Shown: positions 1-5,930 of the stretch, piece by piece
How positions within the stretch are numbered: position 1 is the stretch's first letter
Layout: the number at the start of each line of letters is the position of its first letter
Assembly: GCA_964482685.1 (NCBI GenBank)
Contig: CAYZZA010000053.1
Coordinates: forward strand, 1-8,400
Origin: CAYZZA01 sp964482685
GTDB taxonomy: Bacteria; Bacillota; Bacilli; Lactobacillales; Carnobacteriaceae_A
Direction of reading: 5' to 3'
DNA length: 8,400 bases
The notes under the pieces: model-generated
Databases searched by the model: none
What the model was told of the DNA's origin: nothing
What the model saw: the letters and a program-made list of their open reading frames with translations, nothing else
Position numbers and translations under genes: made by a program

Positions 1-696
1 TTAATGATTTTTAATAATTATTTTTGGAATATTCATATTTGATCGTTCTTGAGTGTTCAAAATTACGATATCGGCTACATCATCTGGATCCATTAACCCT
101 GTCTCATTTTGGTCTGCCAACTCATCTCCCCAAAAGTGTGTATTCATTCCACCCATATAAATCCCATGGACATGAACGTTTGTGTCGACCACTTCTTTTA
201 GAAGACTCTCAGTAAATCCTTGGACACCAAATTTACTTGCGCAGTAAACAGATTCATCTACTTTACCTTCTACTCCAGCAGTTGAGATGATGTTGATGAT
301 TGAGCCTGCTTGTTTTTCTTTCATAGTAGGAAGAACTTGTTGCGTACAAAAAATGGTTCCTTTTAAGTTGATGTCAATCATTTCGTGGATATGTTCTTCC
401 AGAATATTTTCTGCTAGATCAAAATAACCAAGACCTGCGTTGTTTACTAAAATATCAACTGGACCCACATCCTTTGATAATTTTGTAAACACAGTTTGTA
501 CATCAGAAGCAGATGAGACATCCAATGTATAAAGAGAATATGTTGAATGCTGAAACGTTTTTGCGACGTGGGCTAACTTTTCTTCGGTTCGTCCAATTAA
601 CGTCACATGATGGCCTAGCTCGTTGTACTTATATGCTAGTGAGGCACCTAATCCACTTCCAGCCCCAGTAATCACAATATGTTTTGATTTTGTCAT
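1..696 (-). CDS. SDR-family NAD(P)-dependent oxidoreductase
   Basis: Complete 231-residue classical short-chain dehydrogenase/reductase; its stop codon occupies the first three bases of the window. The Rossmann cofactor motif TGAGSGLG is at residues 10-17, an Asp-Val pair expected near the adenine ring is at 59-60, NNAG is at 85-88, and the catalytic tetrad is visible as N110, S138, Y151 and K155 (YCASK at 151-155). The enzyme should be a soluble cytoplasmic NAD(P)(H)-linked oxidoreductase; R36 at the end of the second beta strand may favour NADP(H), but this is inference. The substrate cannot be read from sequence. It is slightly shorter than the usual 240-260 residues, mainly at the C-terminus. 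The start is supported by GGAG (complement of 706-709) 9 bases upstream. It is divergent from ruvA and appears functionally unrelated to it. Confidence 0.93.
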   Translation of the reverse strand: MTKSKHIVITGAGSGLGASLAYKYNELGHHVTLIGRTEEKLAHVAKTFQHSTYSLYTLDVSSASDVQTVFTKLSKDVGPVDILVNNAGLGYFDLAENILEEHIHEMIDINLKGTIFCTQQVLPTMKEKQAGSIINIISTAGVEGKVDESVYCASKFGVQGFTESLLKEVVDTNVHVHGIYMGGMNTHFWGDELADQNETGLMDPDDVADIVILNTQERSNMNIPKIIIKNH

Positions 697-733
697 TGAT
701 ATACACTCCAGTCTTTTTAAAAAAATGTTTGGT

Positions 734-760
734 GGTATAGAGTCTTTTATTTCATGTAAA
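734..760 (-). promoter_or_regulatory. Weak candidate promoter for the SDR gene
   Basis: On the minus strand TTTACA (complement of 755-760) and TATACC (complement of 734-739) are separated by 15 bases, about 40 bases upstream of the SDR start. The -35 is good, but the -10 is weak and the spacer short, so this is only a possible promoter. Confidence 0.22.
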
Positions 761-775
761 GATATAGGGAGAGGA

Positions 776-1000
776 TCAGCGTATCATATCAAACCTCTCT
801 TTGATGTAATCGTTTCCATTCTTTAGGGTATCATAGGGACACGTAAACTTCAAGGGAGGCCTTATATAATTACATGAGCACATAATGATGGGAAAATGTT
901 CATCGATTTTTCTCGTGAGGAGCGTTTCAATCTTGTCGCCATTCTCTTCAATAGTGACAGCTGAGACCGTGATACCATCCAAAATACAGCAAAAATGCAT
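776..1000 (-). CDS. Doubtful hypothetical ORF, 74 aa, in the divergent spacer
   Basis: An open frame of 74 codons on the minus strand between the SDR gene and the ruvA promoter. I do not recognise the product. It has no signal peptide, no membrane segment and no repeats; three cysteines cluster near the ends of a moderately charged sequence. The start ATG (complement of 998-1000) lacks a well-placed ribosome-binding site: the nearest AGG is about 15 bases upstream. The start lies in a 10-base repeat (AAAAATGCAT, also at 1035-1044), so the start region occurs twice and the other copy stops after three codons. It may be a decayed gene fragment or a chance ORF. It is kept because it fills most of an otherwise unexplained 439-bp gap. 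Confidence 0.2.
   Translation of the reverse strand: MHFCCILDGITVSAVTIEENGDKIETLLTRKIDEHFPIIMCSCNYIRPPLKFTCPYDTLKNGNDYIKERFDMIR
788..805. repeat. Perfect 6-bp inverted repeat with 6-nt loop
   Basis: ATCAAA (788-793) and TTTGAT (800-805) are perfect complements around CCTCTC, and a further wobble and A-T pair can extend the stem. No T-run follows on either strand, so it is not a convincing terminator. It could be an operator-like site or chance. Confidence 0.3.
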
Positions 1001-1056
1001 AAAAAGATAAGAGACCTACTAATTGTTCCACTTTAAAAATGCATCTCTTTAAAGAG
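991..1056. repeat. Direct repeat AAAAATGCAT and adjoining palindrome
   Basis: AAAAATGCAT occurs at 991-1000 and 1035-1044. Directly after the second copy is the perfect 12-bp palindrome CTCTTTAAAGAG (1045-1056). A second short direct repeat, CTTTAAA, occurs at 1031-1037 and 1047-1053. The block lies upstream of the ruvA promoter and of the doubtful minus-strand ORF, so an operator role is possible but unproven. Confidence 0.4.
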
Positions 1057-1077
1057 TCTTCCTCCCCCAATGACAAC

Positions 1078-1105
1078 TTCTTTTTTCAGTTGTTTATGGT
1101 AAAAT
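1078..1105 (+). promoter_or_regulatory. Putative extended -10 promoter for ruvA operon
   Basis: TGGTAAAAT (1097-1105) is an extended -10 element: TG, one base, then TAAAAT. The -35 position holds only a weak TTCTTT (1078-1083, spacer 16), typical of extended -10 promoters. Transcription would start near 1112 and give a short leader to ruvA. Confidence 0.5.
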
Positions 1106-1111
1106 ACGAAG

Positions 1112-1125
1112 GGAACGTACGTACT
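1112..1125 (+). promoter_or_regulatory. Candidate LexA (SOS) box upstream of ruvA
   Basis: The 14-mer GGAACGTACGTACT resembles the Gram-positive LexA/DinR box CGAACRNRYGTTYG. The left GAAC and the central RNRY bases fit; one core base (A for T) and the two outer bases differ. It lies just after the putative -10, where a repressor would block initiation. ruvAB is an SOS gene pair in Bacillus subtilis, which supports but does not prove the call. Confidence 0.4.
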
Positions 1126-1150
1126 ATCAGAAGAAATGGAGTCGAATTCT

Positions 1151-1768
1151 TTGTATGAATATATTATAGGTATCGTGACACAAATTGAACCCACCTATGT
1201 AGTGCTAGATGTACAAGGGATTGGGTATTTGATTTACATGGCCAATCCATACCGGTTGACCGATGAGTTGAATAAAGAAGTGAAACTGTATGTCCACCAT
1301 GCTGTTCGAGAAGATGCGCATCTGTTGTATGGCTTTCGGTTGGAAGAAGAGAAGAAATTGTATTTAAAATTGATTCAAGTATCTGGTATTGGACCTAAAA
1401 GTGGCTTGGCCATTATGGCAAACGAAGACCATAGTGGGTTTATTCAAGCAGTGGAAGAAGAAGATACTAAGTTTCTGATGAAATTTCCAGGTGTTGGAAA
1501 GAAAACAGCTGCCCAACTTGTGTTGGATTTAAAAGGGAAGCTCAGTTCGGTATTTTCAGATGAACTGGGACTGTTTTCTGAATCCCCCGATCGCCCACAC
1601 AGTCAAGCAGGGATTTCAAAAGGGTTGCACGAAGCAAAAGAAGCTTTGGCTGCGCTTGGGTATAGCAAACGAGACATCACTCGAATTGAACCGTCACTGG
1701 AATCACTTGGGGACGCAACGACGGATGCTTATCTTCGTGAAGCACTTACTTTACTCATGAAACGTTAG
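1151..1768 (+). CDS. ruvA: Holliday junction branch migration protein RuvA
   Basis: RuvA binds four-way DNA junctions as a tetramer and loads the RuvB motor during recombinational repair. With the start chosen here the product is 205 residues. It begins MYEYIIGIV, the usual RuvA N-terminus, then has the OB-fold domain ending in VREDAHLLYGF (about 52-62). Two helix-hairpin-helix motifs follow, QVSGIGPKSG (about 76-85) and KFPGVGKKTA (about 111-120), and then the small C-terminal RuvB-contacting domain. An in-frame ATG at 1136 would add five residues but has a poor ribosome-binding site. TTG 1151 has GGAG at 1138-1141, 9 bases upstream, and gives the family N-terminus. ruvB starts 12 bases after the stop. 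The C-terminal linker (roughly 137-155) is the least conserved part, as is normal. Confidence 0.96.
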   Translation: MYEYIIGIVTQIEPTYVVLDVQGIGYLIYMANPYRLTDELNKEVKLYVHHAVREDAHLLYGFRLEEEKKLYLKLIQVSGIGPKSGLAIMANEDHSGFIQAVEEEDTKFLMKFPGVGKKTAAQLVLDLKGKLSSVFSDELGLFSESPDRPHSQAGISKGLHEAKEALAALGYSKRDITRIEPSLESLGDATTDAYLREALTLLMKR

Positions 1769-1772
1769 GAGG
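1767..1772 (+). promoter_or_regulatory. Ribosome-binding site of ruvB overlapping ruvA stop
   Basis: A perfect AGGAGG overlaps the ruvA TAG stop (1766-1768) and lies 8 bases before the ruvB ATG. This arrangement suggests translational coupling of RuvA and RuvB. Confidence 0.85.
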
Positions 1773-1780
1773 GAGTACGC

Positions 1781-2803
1781 ATGACTGAGGATGAACGGAT
1801 TATTTCACCTGATTTAGAAGATACAACCGAAGCCTCTGTGGAACGTACGTTGCGTCCACAACGGTTGGATGAATATATTGGGCAAAAAAAAATGAAAACT
1901 GAATTGTCTATTTATATTGAAGCAGCGAAAAGAAGGCAAGAAAGTTTGGATCATACCTTGTTGTATGGACCACCCGGACTTGGAAAAACCACCATGGCGA
2001 TGGTCATTGCCAATGAAATGGATGTAGATATCCGCACAACAAGTGGTCCAGCGATCGAAAAAGCAGGGGACTTAGTGGCCTTGTTGAACGATTTGGAACC
2101 AGGCAGTATTTTATTTATTGATGAGATTCACCGGATGCCTCGGATGGTCGAAGAAATGTTGTATTCTGCGATGGAAGATTTTTTTATTGATATCGTGATT
2201 GGCCAAGGACCAACCGCTCATCCAGTTCATTTTCCATTGCCACCCTTTACTTTAATTGGGGCCACGACGCGAGCAGGACTTCTTTCTGCGCCTTTGCGGG
2301 ACCGATTTGGGATTTTGTCACATATGGAGTTTTACACCATAGAGGATTTACAAAAAATTGTGGAACGTTCTGCCACCGTGTTTCAAACTCCTGTTGAATC
2401 TGCTGGATCACGAGAAATTGCGCGTCGTTCGCGAGGCACACCTCGGATTGCGAATCGCTTGTTTAAGCGTGTTCGAGATTTTGCAGAAGTGCAAGGGTCT
2501 GGAAGTGTCACCCAGTCTATTGCGGAAAAAGCGTTGACTCTTTTACGTGTAGACAAGCATGGATTAGACTCGGTTGATCAACGTCTCTTAACCACGATGA
2601 TTGAAAATTACCGCGGGGGTCCAGTGGGCTTGTCTACGTTGTCTGCGAATATTGGTGAAGAAGTTGAAACCATCGAAGACATGATCGAACCGTTTTTGTT
2701 GCAACAAGGCTTTATTCAACGCACACCCCGGGGACGAGTGGTCACCCCGTTTGCTTATGAACATCTAGGCATTCCATATCACTCAGACGATACTATACAT
2801 TGA
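1781..2803 (+). CDS. ruvB: Holliday junction branch migration ATPase RuvB
   Basis: RuvB is the AAA+ hexameric motor that, together with RuvA, drives branch migration of Holliday junctions in the cytoplasm. The 340-residue product has normal family length. Visible features are the N-terminal RPQRLDEYIGQ (25-35), Walker A GPPGLGKTT (63-71), Walker B ILFIDE (110-115), sensor-1 region GATTRAG (160-166) and the arginine-finger segment PLRDRFG (171-177, R173 the likely finger). The sensor-2 region RGTPRIANRL is at 218-227. A C-terminal winged-helix DNA-binding domain (about 260-335) contains GGPVGLSTLS and QGFIQRTPRGR. All key ATPase residues are intact. It sits directly behind ruvA with a strong ribosome-binding site and is followed by queA after 12 bases, so it is almost certainly cotranscribed with both. 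Confidence 0.98.
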   Translation: MTEDERIISPDLEDTTEASVERTLRPQRLDEYIGQKKMKTELSIYIEAAKRRQESLDHTLLYGPPGLGKTTMAMVIANEMDVDIRTTSGPAIEKAGDLVALLNDLEPGSILFIDEIHRMPRMVEEMLYSAMEDFFIDIVIGQGPTAHPVHFPLPPFTLIGATTRAGLLSAPLRDRFGILSHMEFYTIEDLQKIVERSATVFQTPVESAGSREIARRSRGTPRIANRLFKRVRDFAEVQGSGSVTQSIAEKALTLLRVDKHGLDSVDQRLLTTMIENYRGGPVGLSTLSANIGEEVETIEDMIEPFLLQQGFIQRTPRGRVVTPFAYEHLGIPYHSDDTIH

Positions 2804-2807
2804 GGAG
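2803..2807 (+). promoter_or_regulatory. Ribosome-binding site of queA overlapping ruvB stop
   Basis: AGGAG begins on the last base of the ruvB TGA stop and lies 8 bases before the queA ATG at 2816. An ATG at 2812 is in another frame and is not the queA start. Confidence 0.75.
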
Positions 2808-2815
2808 TTACATGT

Positions 2816-3847
2816 ATGTTAACCACAGAAGATTTTGATTATGTGTTACCTGAAGAACTTATTGCGCAAACCCCGTTAGAAGACCGCTCTTCATCACGGT
2901 TGTTAATTGTAGACAAAGAGACAAAGGCTTATAAGGATGCATCTTTTCTAGATATTTTGGATCAATTACAATCAGGAGATGCCCTAGTAATGAATGATTC
3001 CCGCGTTCTACCAGCCCGTCTTCAAGGAACCAAAGAAGGAACGGGTGGGCATCTAGAAGTATTGTTGCTCAAAAATACACAAAACGACCAATGGGAAACC
3101 TTGGTGAAGCCTGCACGAAGAGCCAAAGTCGGAACGAAGCTTACTTTTGGCGATGGGCGCTTAAAAGCCGTTGTCACCAAAGAATTGGAGCATGGCGGGC
3201 GTATCGTAGAATTTAACTATGAAGGGATTTTTCTGGAAGTGTTGGAATCCCTTGGAGAGATGCCTTTGCCACCATATATCAAGGAACGCTTAGACGATGC
3301 GGAAAGATACCAAACGGTATATTCAAAGCAATCGGGTTCAGCCGCTGCTCCAACAGCCGGGCTTCATTTTACACAAGAGGTTTTGGATCAAGTGAAAGAA
3401 AAAGGGGTGCATCTAGTCTTTTTAACACTTCATGTTGGGTTAGGGACTTTTCGTCCCGTGAGTGTAGATAACATTGAGGAACACACGATGCACACGGAGT
3501 TTTACCGATTGAGTCAAGAAGCCGCAGACGTTTTGAACCAAACCAGACAAAATGGAAAACGTATCGTAGCGGTGGGGACGACGTCGATTCGCACTCTTGA
3601 AACCATAGGCACCAAAAATAACGGGGTACTCGTAGAAGACAGTGGATGGACTGATATTTTTATCTCGCCGGGGTACACATTTACGGTGGTTGATGCATTC
3701 TTGACCAACTTTCATTTGCCAAAATCTACGTTGATTATGTTGGTAAGCGCGTTTGCAGGTAGAGAATTCATCTTAGATGCGTATGCCCATGCCGTAGAAG
3801 AACAGTACCGTTTCTTTAGCTTTGGCGACGCGATGTTTGTGAAATAA
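2816..3847 (+). CDS. queA: S-adenosylmethionine:tRNA ribosyltransferase-isomerase QueA
   Basis: QueA transfers and isomerises the ribosyl part of S-adenosylmethionine onto preQ1-modified tRNA (position 34, GUN anticodons), giving epoxyqueuosine. The 343-residue product shows the family segments in order: DFDYVLPEELIAQTP (6-20), MNDSRVLPARL (59-69), SGSAAAPTAGLHFT (173-186), HVGLGTFRPV (206-215), VGTTSIRTLE (253-262) and FLTNFHLPKSTLIMLVSAFAG (from 295). No gap or frameshift is visible. It acts directly after Tgt, which is encoded 33 bases downstream, so the two steps are coexpressed. The preQ1 synthesis genes are not in this window, so the cell either makes preQ1 elsewhere or salvages it. A strong ribosome-binding site overlaps the ruvB stop. 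Confidence 0.97.
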   Translation: MLTTEDFDYVLPEELIAQTPLEDRSSSRLLIVDKETKAYKDASFLDILDQLQSGDALVMNDSRVLPARLQGTKEGTGGHLEVLLLKNTQNDQWETLVKPARRAKVGTKLTFGDGRLKAVVTKELEHGGRIVEFNYEGIFLEVLESLGEMPLPPYIKERLDDAERYQTVYSKQSGSAAAPTAGLHFTQEVLDQVKEKGVHLVFLTLHVGLGTFRPVSVDNIEEHTMHTEFYRLSQEAADVLNQTRQNGKRIVAVGTTSIRTLETIGTKNNGVLVEDSGWTDIFISPGYTFTVVDAFLTNFHLPKSTLIMLVSAFAGREFILDAYAHAVEEQYRFFSFGDAMFVK

Positions 3848-3880
3848 AGACACGATTAACGAAAGAGACAGGAGAAAAAG

Positions 3881-5026
3881 ATGAGAGAACATGCGATTTC
3901 GTATAAATTATTGAAACAAGACAAGCGAACAGGGGCCCGATTGGGGGAAATTGTGACCCCACACGGAACCTTTGAAACACCGATGTTTATGCCAGTTGGC
4001 ACCCTTGCTAGTGTCAAATCCATTGCACCAGAAGAATTAGAGGCGATGGGGGCTGGAATTATTTTAAGTAATACGTACCATTTGTGGTTGCGTCCTGGGG
4101 CAGATATTGTAGAAGAAGCAGGTGGGTTGCACGCTTTTATGAATTGGGACAAGGGGATTTTGACCGATTCTGGAGGCTTTCAAGTCTTTTCTTTGAGCAA
4201 CATCCGAACCATAGAAGAAGAAGGGGTGCACTTTAGAAGCCATATTGATGGTTCTAAATTGTTTTTGTCTCCTGAAAAAGCCATTCATGTTCAAAATCAA
4301 CTTGGTGCGGATATTATGATGAGTTTTGATGAATGTCCGCCATTTGAAGAAAGTTACGATTATGTCCGAAAATCCATCGATCGCACTACACGTTGGGCAG
4401 AAAGAGGCATGGAGGCTCATCAAAAATGGGATACACAAGGCTTGTTTGGAATCGTCCAAGGAGCAGGGTATAAAGATTTGCGTATGGAACACGCACGTGA
4501 ACTAGCTGGAATGGATTTCTCTGGGTACTCTATTGGCGGTTTATCTGTGGGAGAGCCCCAAGAGGAAATGCTAAAAGTACTCGATTACACGACTCCTTTG
4601 TTGCCGGAAAATAAACCCCGTTACTTAATGGGAGTCGGAACACCGGACTCCTTGATTGAAGGAGTGATGCGTGGGGTAGATATCTTTGATTGCGTATTGC
4701 CTACACGAATTGCACGCAACGGGACCACGATGACAAGCCAAGGACGTGTAGTCATTAAAAACTTGCAGTATGCACGTGACTTCCGTCCTCTAGATGAAAA
4801 CTGTGACTGCTACACATGTCGCAACTACACCCGTGCCTACATCCGTCATTTGATTAAAACCAACGAATTATTTGGGCTTCGTTTAACAAGTTACCACAAT
4901 TTATATTTCTTGGTGAATCTAATGAAAAATGTGCGAGAAGCAATTAAAAGTGATTCGTTGCTTGAATTTAGAGAAGCCTTTTATGAAGAGTATGGCTACA
5001 AAGACAATCCCACGAAAAACTTTTAG
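3881..5026 (+). CDS. tgt: tRNA-guanine transglycosylase (queuine/preQ1)
   Basis: Tgt swaps guanine 34 for preQ1 in tRNAs for Asp, Asn, His and Tyr, the step before QueA. The 381 residues match bacterial Tgt length. Active-site segments are DSGGFQVFSL (96-105, D96 the likely general acid/base), SFDECPP (148-154, D150 base recognition) and GGLSVGEP (219-226). GVDIFDCVLPTR (265-276) carries D270 as the expected nucleophile; its spacing to the zinc site matches the Zymomonas enzyme. The zinc ligands C308, C310, C313 and H339 are all present. AGGAG (3870-3874) lies 6 bases before the ATG. It is cotranscribed with queA: the 33-base gap shows no terminator. An extra promoter for yajC may lie just after its stop. 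Confidence 0.98.
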   Translation: MREHAISYKLLKQDKRTGARLGEIVTPHGTFETPMFMPVGTLASVKSIAPEELEAMGAGIILSNTYHLWLRPGADIVEEAGGLHAFMNWDKGILTDSGGFQVFSLSNIRTIEEEGVHFRSHIDGSKLFLSPEKAIHVQNQLGADIMMSFDECPPFEESYDYVRKSIDRTTRWAERGMEAHQKWDTQGLFGIVQGAGYKDLRMEHARELAGMDFSGYSIGGLSVGEPQEEMLKVLDYTTPLLPENKPRYLMGVGTPDSLIEGVMRGVDIFDCVLPTRIARNGTTMTSQGRVVIKNLQYARDFRPLDENCDCYTCRNYTRAYIRHLIKTNELFGLRLTSYHNLYFLVNLMKNVREAIKSDSLLEFREAFYEEYGYKDNPTKNF

Positions 5027-5047
5027 TCCCCATTTTCAGAGTCTGTA

Positions 5048-5056
5048 TGGTATTAT
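5048..5056 (+). promoter_or_regulatory. Putative internal extended -10 promoter before yajC
   Basis: TGGTATTAT is an extended -10 (TG, one base, TATTAT) 22 bases after the tgt stop and about 58 bases before yajC. No clear -35 is seen. The context TATGGTA matches that at the ruvA promoter, suggesting a second entry point for RNA polymerase inside the cluster. Confidence 0.4.
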
Positions 5057-5114
5057 GTAGAAATATCTGATAGAGTAAACAAAGATGTAGAAAAGAACTG
5101 AAGGAGTGTCAAAC

Positions 5115-5432
5115 ATGCAGTTACTAATTTCAATTTTTCCATTTTTACTGATTATGGGTGTGATGTATTTTGTCATGATTCGTCCACAACAAAAAGCAGC
5201 TAAAGAAGCACAAGCAATGCTAGAGTCATTAGCAGTAGGCGATTCCGTTGTCACAATTGGTGGTTTGCACGGTGTCATTGATGAACTAAAAGATGCTCAA
5301 AAAGCCATTGTATTGGATTGTGAAGGGATTTACTTGACGTTTGAACGTCGCTCAGTTGCACGTGTCGTAACAAAAGCTGCCAATGCATTTGTCAGCGAAC
5401 AAGCAGAAACCGAAACAACTCCAGAAGATTAA
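5115..5432 (+). CDS. yajC: Preprotein translocase subunit YajC
   Basis: YajC is a small inner-membrane protein associated with the SecYEG translocon, classically with SecDF. The 105-residue product has one N-terminal membrane helix (about 3-22, MQLLISIFPFLL onwards). The signature RPQQKAAKE (23-31) follows, then a cytoplasmic domain with VGDSVVTIGGLHG (41-53) and an acidic, Thr-rich tail. A GTG at 5106 would add three residues, but it overlaps the ribosome-binding site AAGGAG (5101-5106). That site is correctly placed, 8 bases before ATG 5115, so ATG 5115 is preferred. Position after tgt is conserved in many bacteria. No secDF gene follows here, as in several Lactobacillales; YajC probably works with SecYEG/YidC alone, which is inference. 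Confidence 0.95.
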   Translation: MQLLISIFPFLLIMGVMYFVMIRPQQKAAKEAQAMLESLAVGDSVVTIGGLHGVIDELKDAQKAIVLDCEGIYLTFERRSVARVVTKAANAFVSEQAETETTPED

Positions 5433-5440
5433 ACACAAAA

Positions 5441-5490
5441 CGCATCAACGTGTGAGATTATTTCAGGTGTGAGAGTGGATGCTTCAACGT
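5441..5490. repeat. Short direct and inverted repeats in the yajC-comN gap
   Basis: Within the 95-bp gap, GTGTGAGA occurs at 5450-5457 and 5467-5474, TCAACGT at 5445-5451 and 5484-5490, and GCATC (5442-5446) is complementary to GATGC (5478-5482). There is no T-run, so this is not a terminator. It may form a small RNA structure ahead of the regulator gene, or be chance. Confidence 0.35.
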
Positions 5491-5527
5491 ATGTTCTCAT
5501 GGATCAAGCCGATGAGGAGGAAGAAAC

Positions 5528-5809
5528 ATGCCAAATGATTTTGAAAAAAATTATCCAACTTATGAAAAGTGGTTGTCTTTAAAGGCGTCACAATTTGCGA
5601 AGTTGGGGTATCCTTCTATAAGTGAAGACGATTTATGGGCGTATTTCCGTTTATTTAAATGGAAACATGAGTCTTCACTTCCCTATCATGAAGCAATCAA
5701 ACAAATTATGGATACAGAGCCGAATGATTATTTTACTTATGCCTCGTTAGAGGCTCAAGTACACTCTCCTTCGTCTCTTGAAGACATGGATTTAGACGGG
5801 TTATTATAA
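5528..5809 (+). CDS. ComN-like post-transcriptional regulator
   Basis: A 93-residue soluble protein that I assign to the ComN/YrzD family of Bacilli (post-transcriptional regulator). The core KASQFAKLGYPSISEDDLW (19-37), followed by an aromatic/basic FKWK (43-46) and then IKQIMDTEPNDYFTYASLEA (57-76), fits the family pattern of a helical domain with a conserved EDLW and a downstream NDY...A motif. The C-terminus is acidic. In Bacillus subtilis, ComN affects comE-operon mRNA and interacts with the pole protein DivIVA; whether that holds here is unknown. Its position behind yajC mirrors Bacillus, where the gene lies between yajC and secDF. A very strong AGGAGG (5515-5520) lies 7 bases before the ATG. 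An intrinsic terminator begins at its stop codon, so it is the last gene of the cluster. Confidence 0.75.
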   Translation: MPNDFEKNYPTYEKWLSLKASQFAKLGYPSISEDDLWAYFRLFKWKHESSLPYHEAIKQIMDTEPNDYFTYASLEAQVHSPSSLEDMDLDGLL

Positions 5810-5857
5810 AATACCTTGTTTCATTTGAAAAAAAGTGAAAGAAGGTATTTTTGTTTG
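5808..5857 (+). terminator. Intrinsic terminator closing the ruvA-comN cluster
   Basis: AAAATACCTTGTTTCA (5808-5823) pairs with TGAAAGAAGGTATTTT (5836-5851) with a single G-G mismatch. The loop is 12 bases and the T-rich tail continues to 5856. The stem starts within the stop codon of the ComN-like gene. Confidence 0.85.
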
Positions 5858-5886
5858 TAAACTATAAAGTTTAGGTGTACCATAAA
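5855..5886 (+). promoter_or_regulatory. Putative promoter with nested operator-like palindromes (mntR)
   Basis: TTGTAA (5855-5860) and TACCAT (5878-5883) with a 17-base spacer form a plausible sigma-A promoter. A perfect palindrome, TAAACT-ATAA-AGTTTA (5858-5873), covers the -35 and spacer. TTTAGGT-GT-ACCATAAA (5870-5886) covers the -10 and is a near-inverted repeat with one extra base. ATAAAGT is also directly repeated at 5864-5870 and 5882-5888. TTTAGGT half-sites are reminiscent of DtxR/MntR boxes, so autoregulation is plausible. Confidence 0.4.
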
Positions 5887-5930
5887 GTAAATGTTAGACA
5901 CGACGAACAAAAAGGGAGTAGTGAAGACAA

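Noticed and set aside
865..870. Perfect TATAAT on the plus strand, upstream of ruvA
   Set aside because: No acceptable -35 at 16-18 bases and the surrounding DNA is AT-rich; the extended -10 at 1097-1105 explains ruvA expression better.
5106..5114. GTG at 5106 as yajC start
   Set aside because: It overlaps the Shine-Dalgarno sequence AAGGAG that serves ATG 5115 with ideal spacing; the latter gives the normal YajC N-terminus.
5475..5582. 35-codon GTG-started ORF overlapping the start of the ComN-like gene, possible leader peptide
   Set aside because: Ribosome-binding site is weak, the GTG start is arbitrary, and the second half is only an out-of-frame reading of the real gene.
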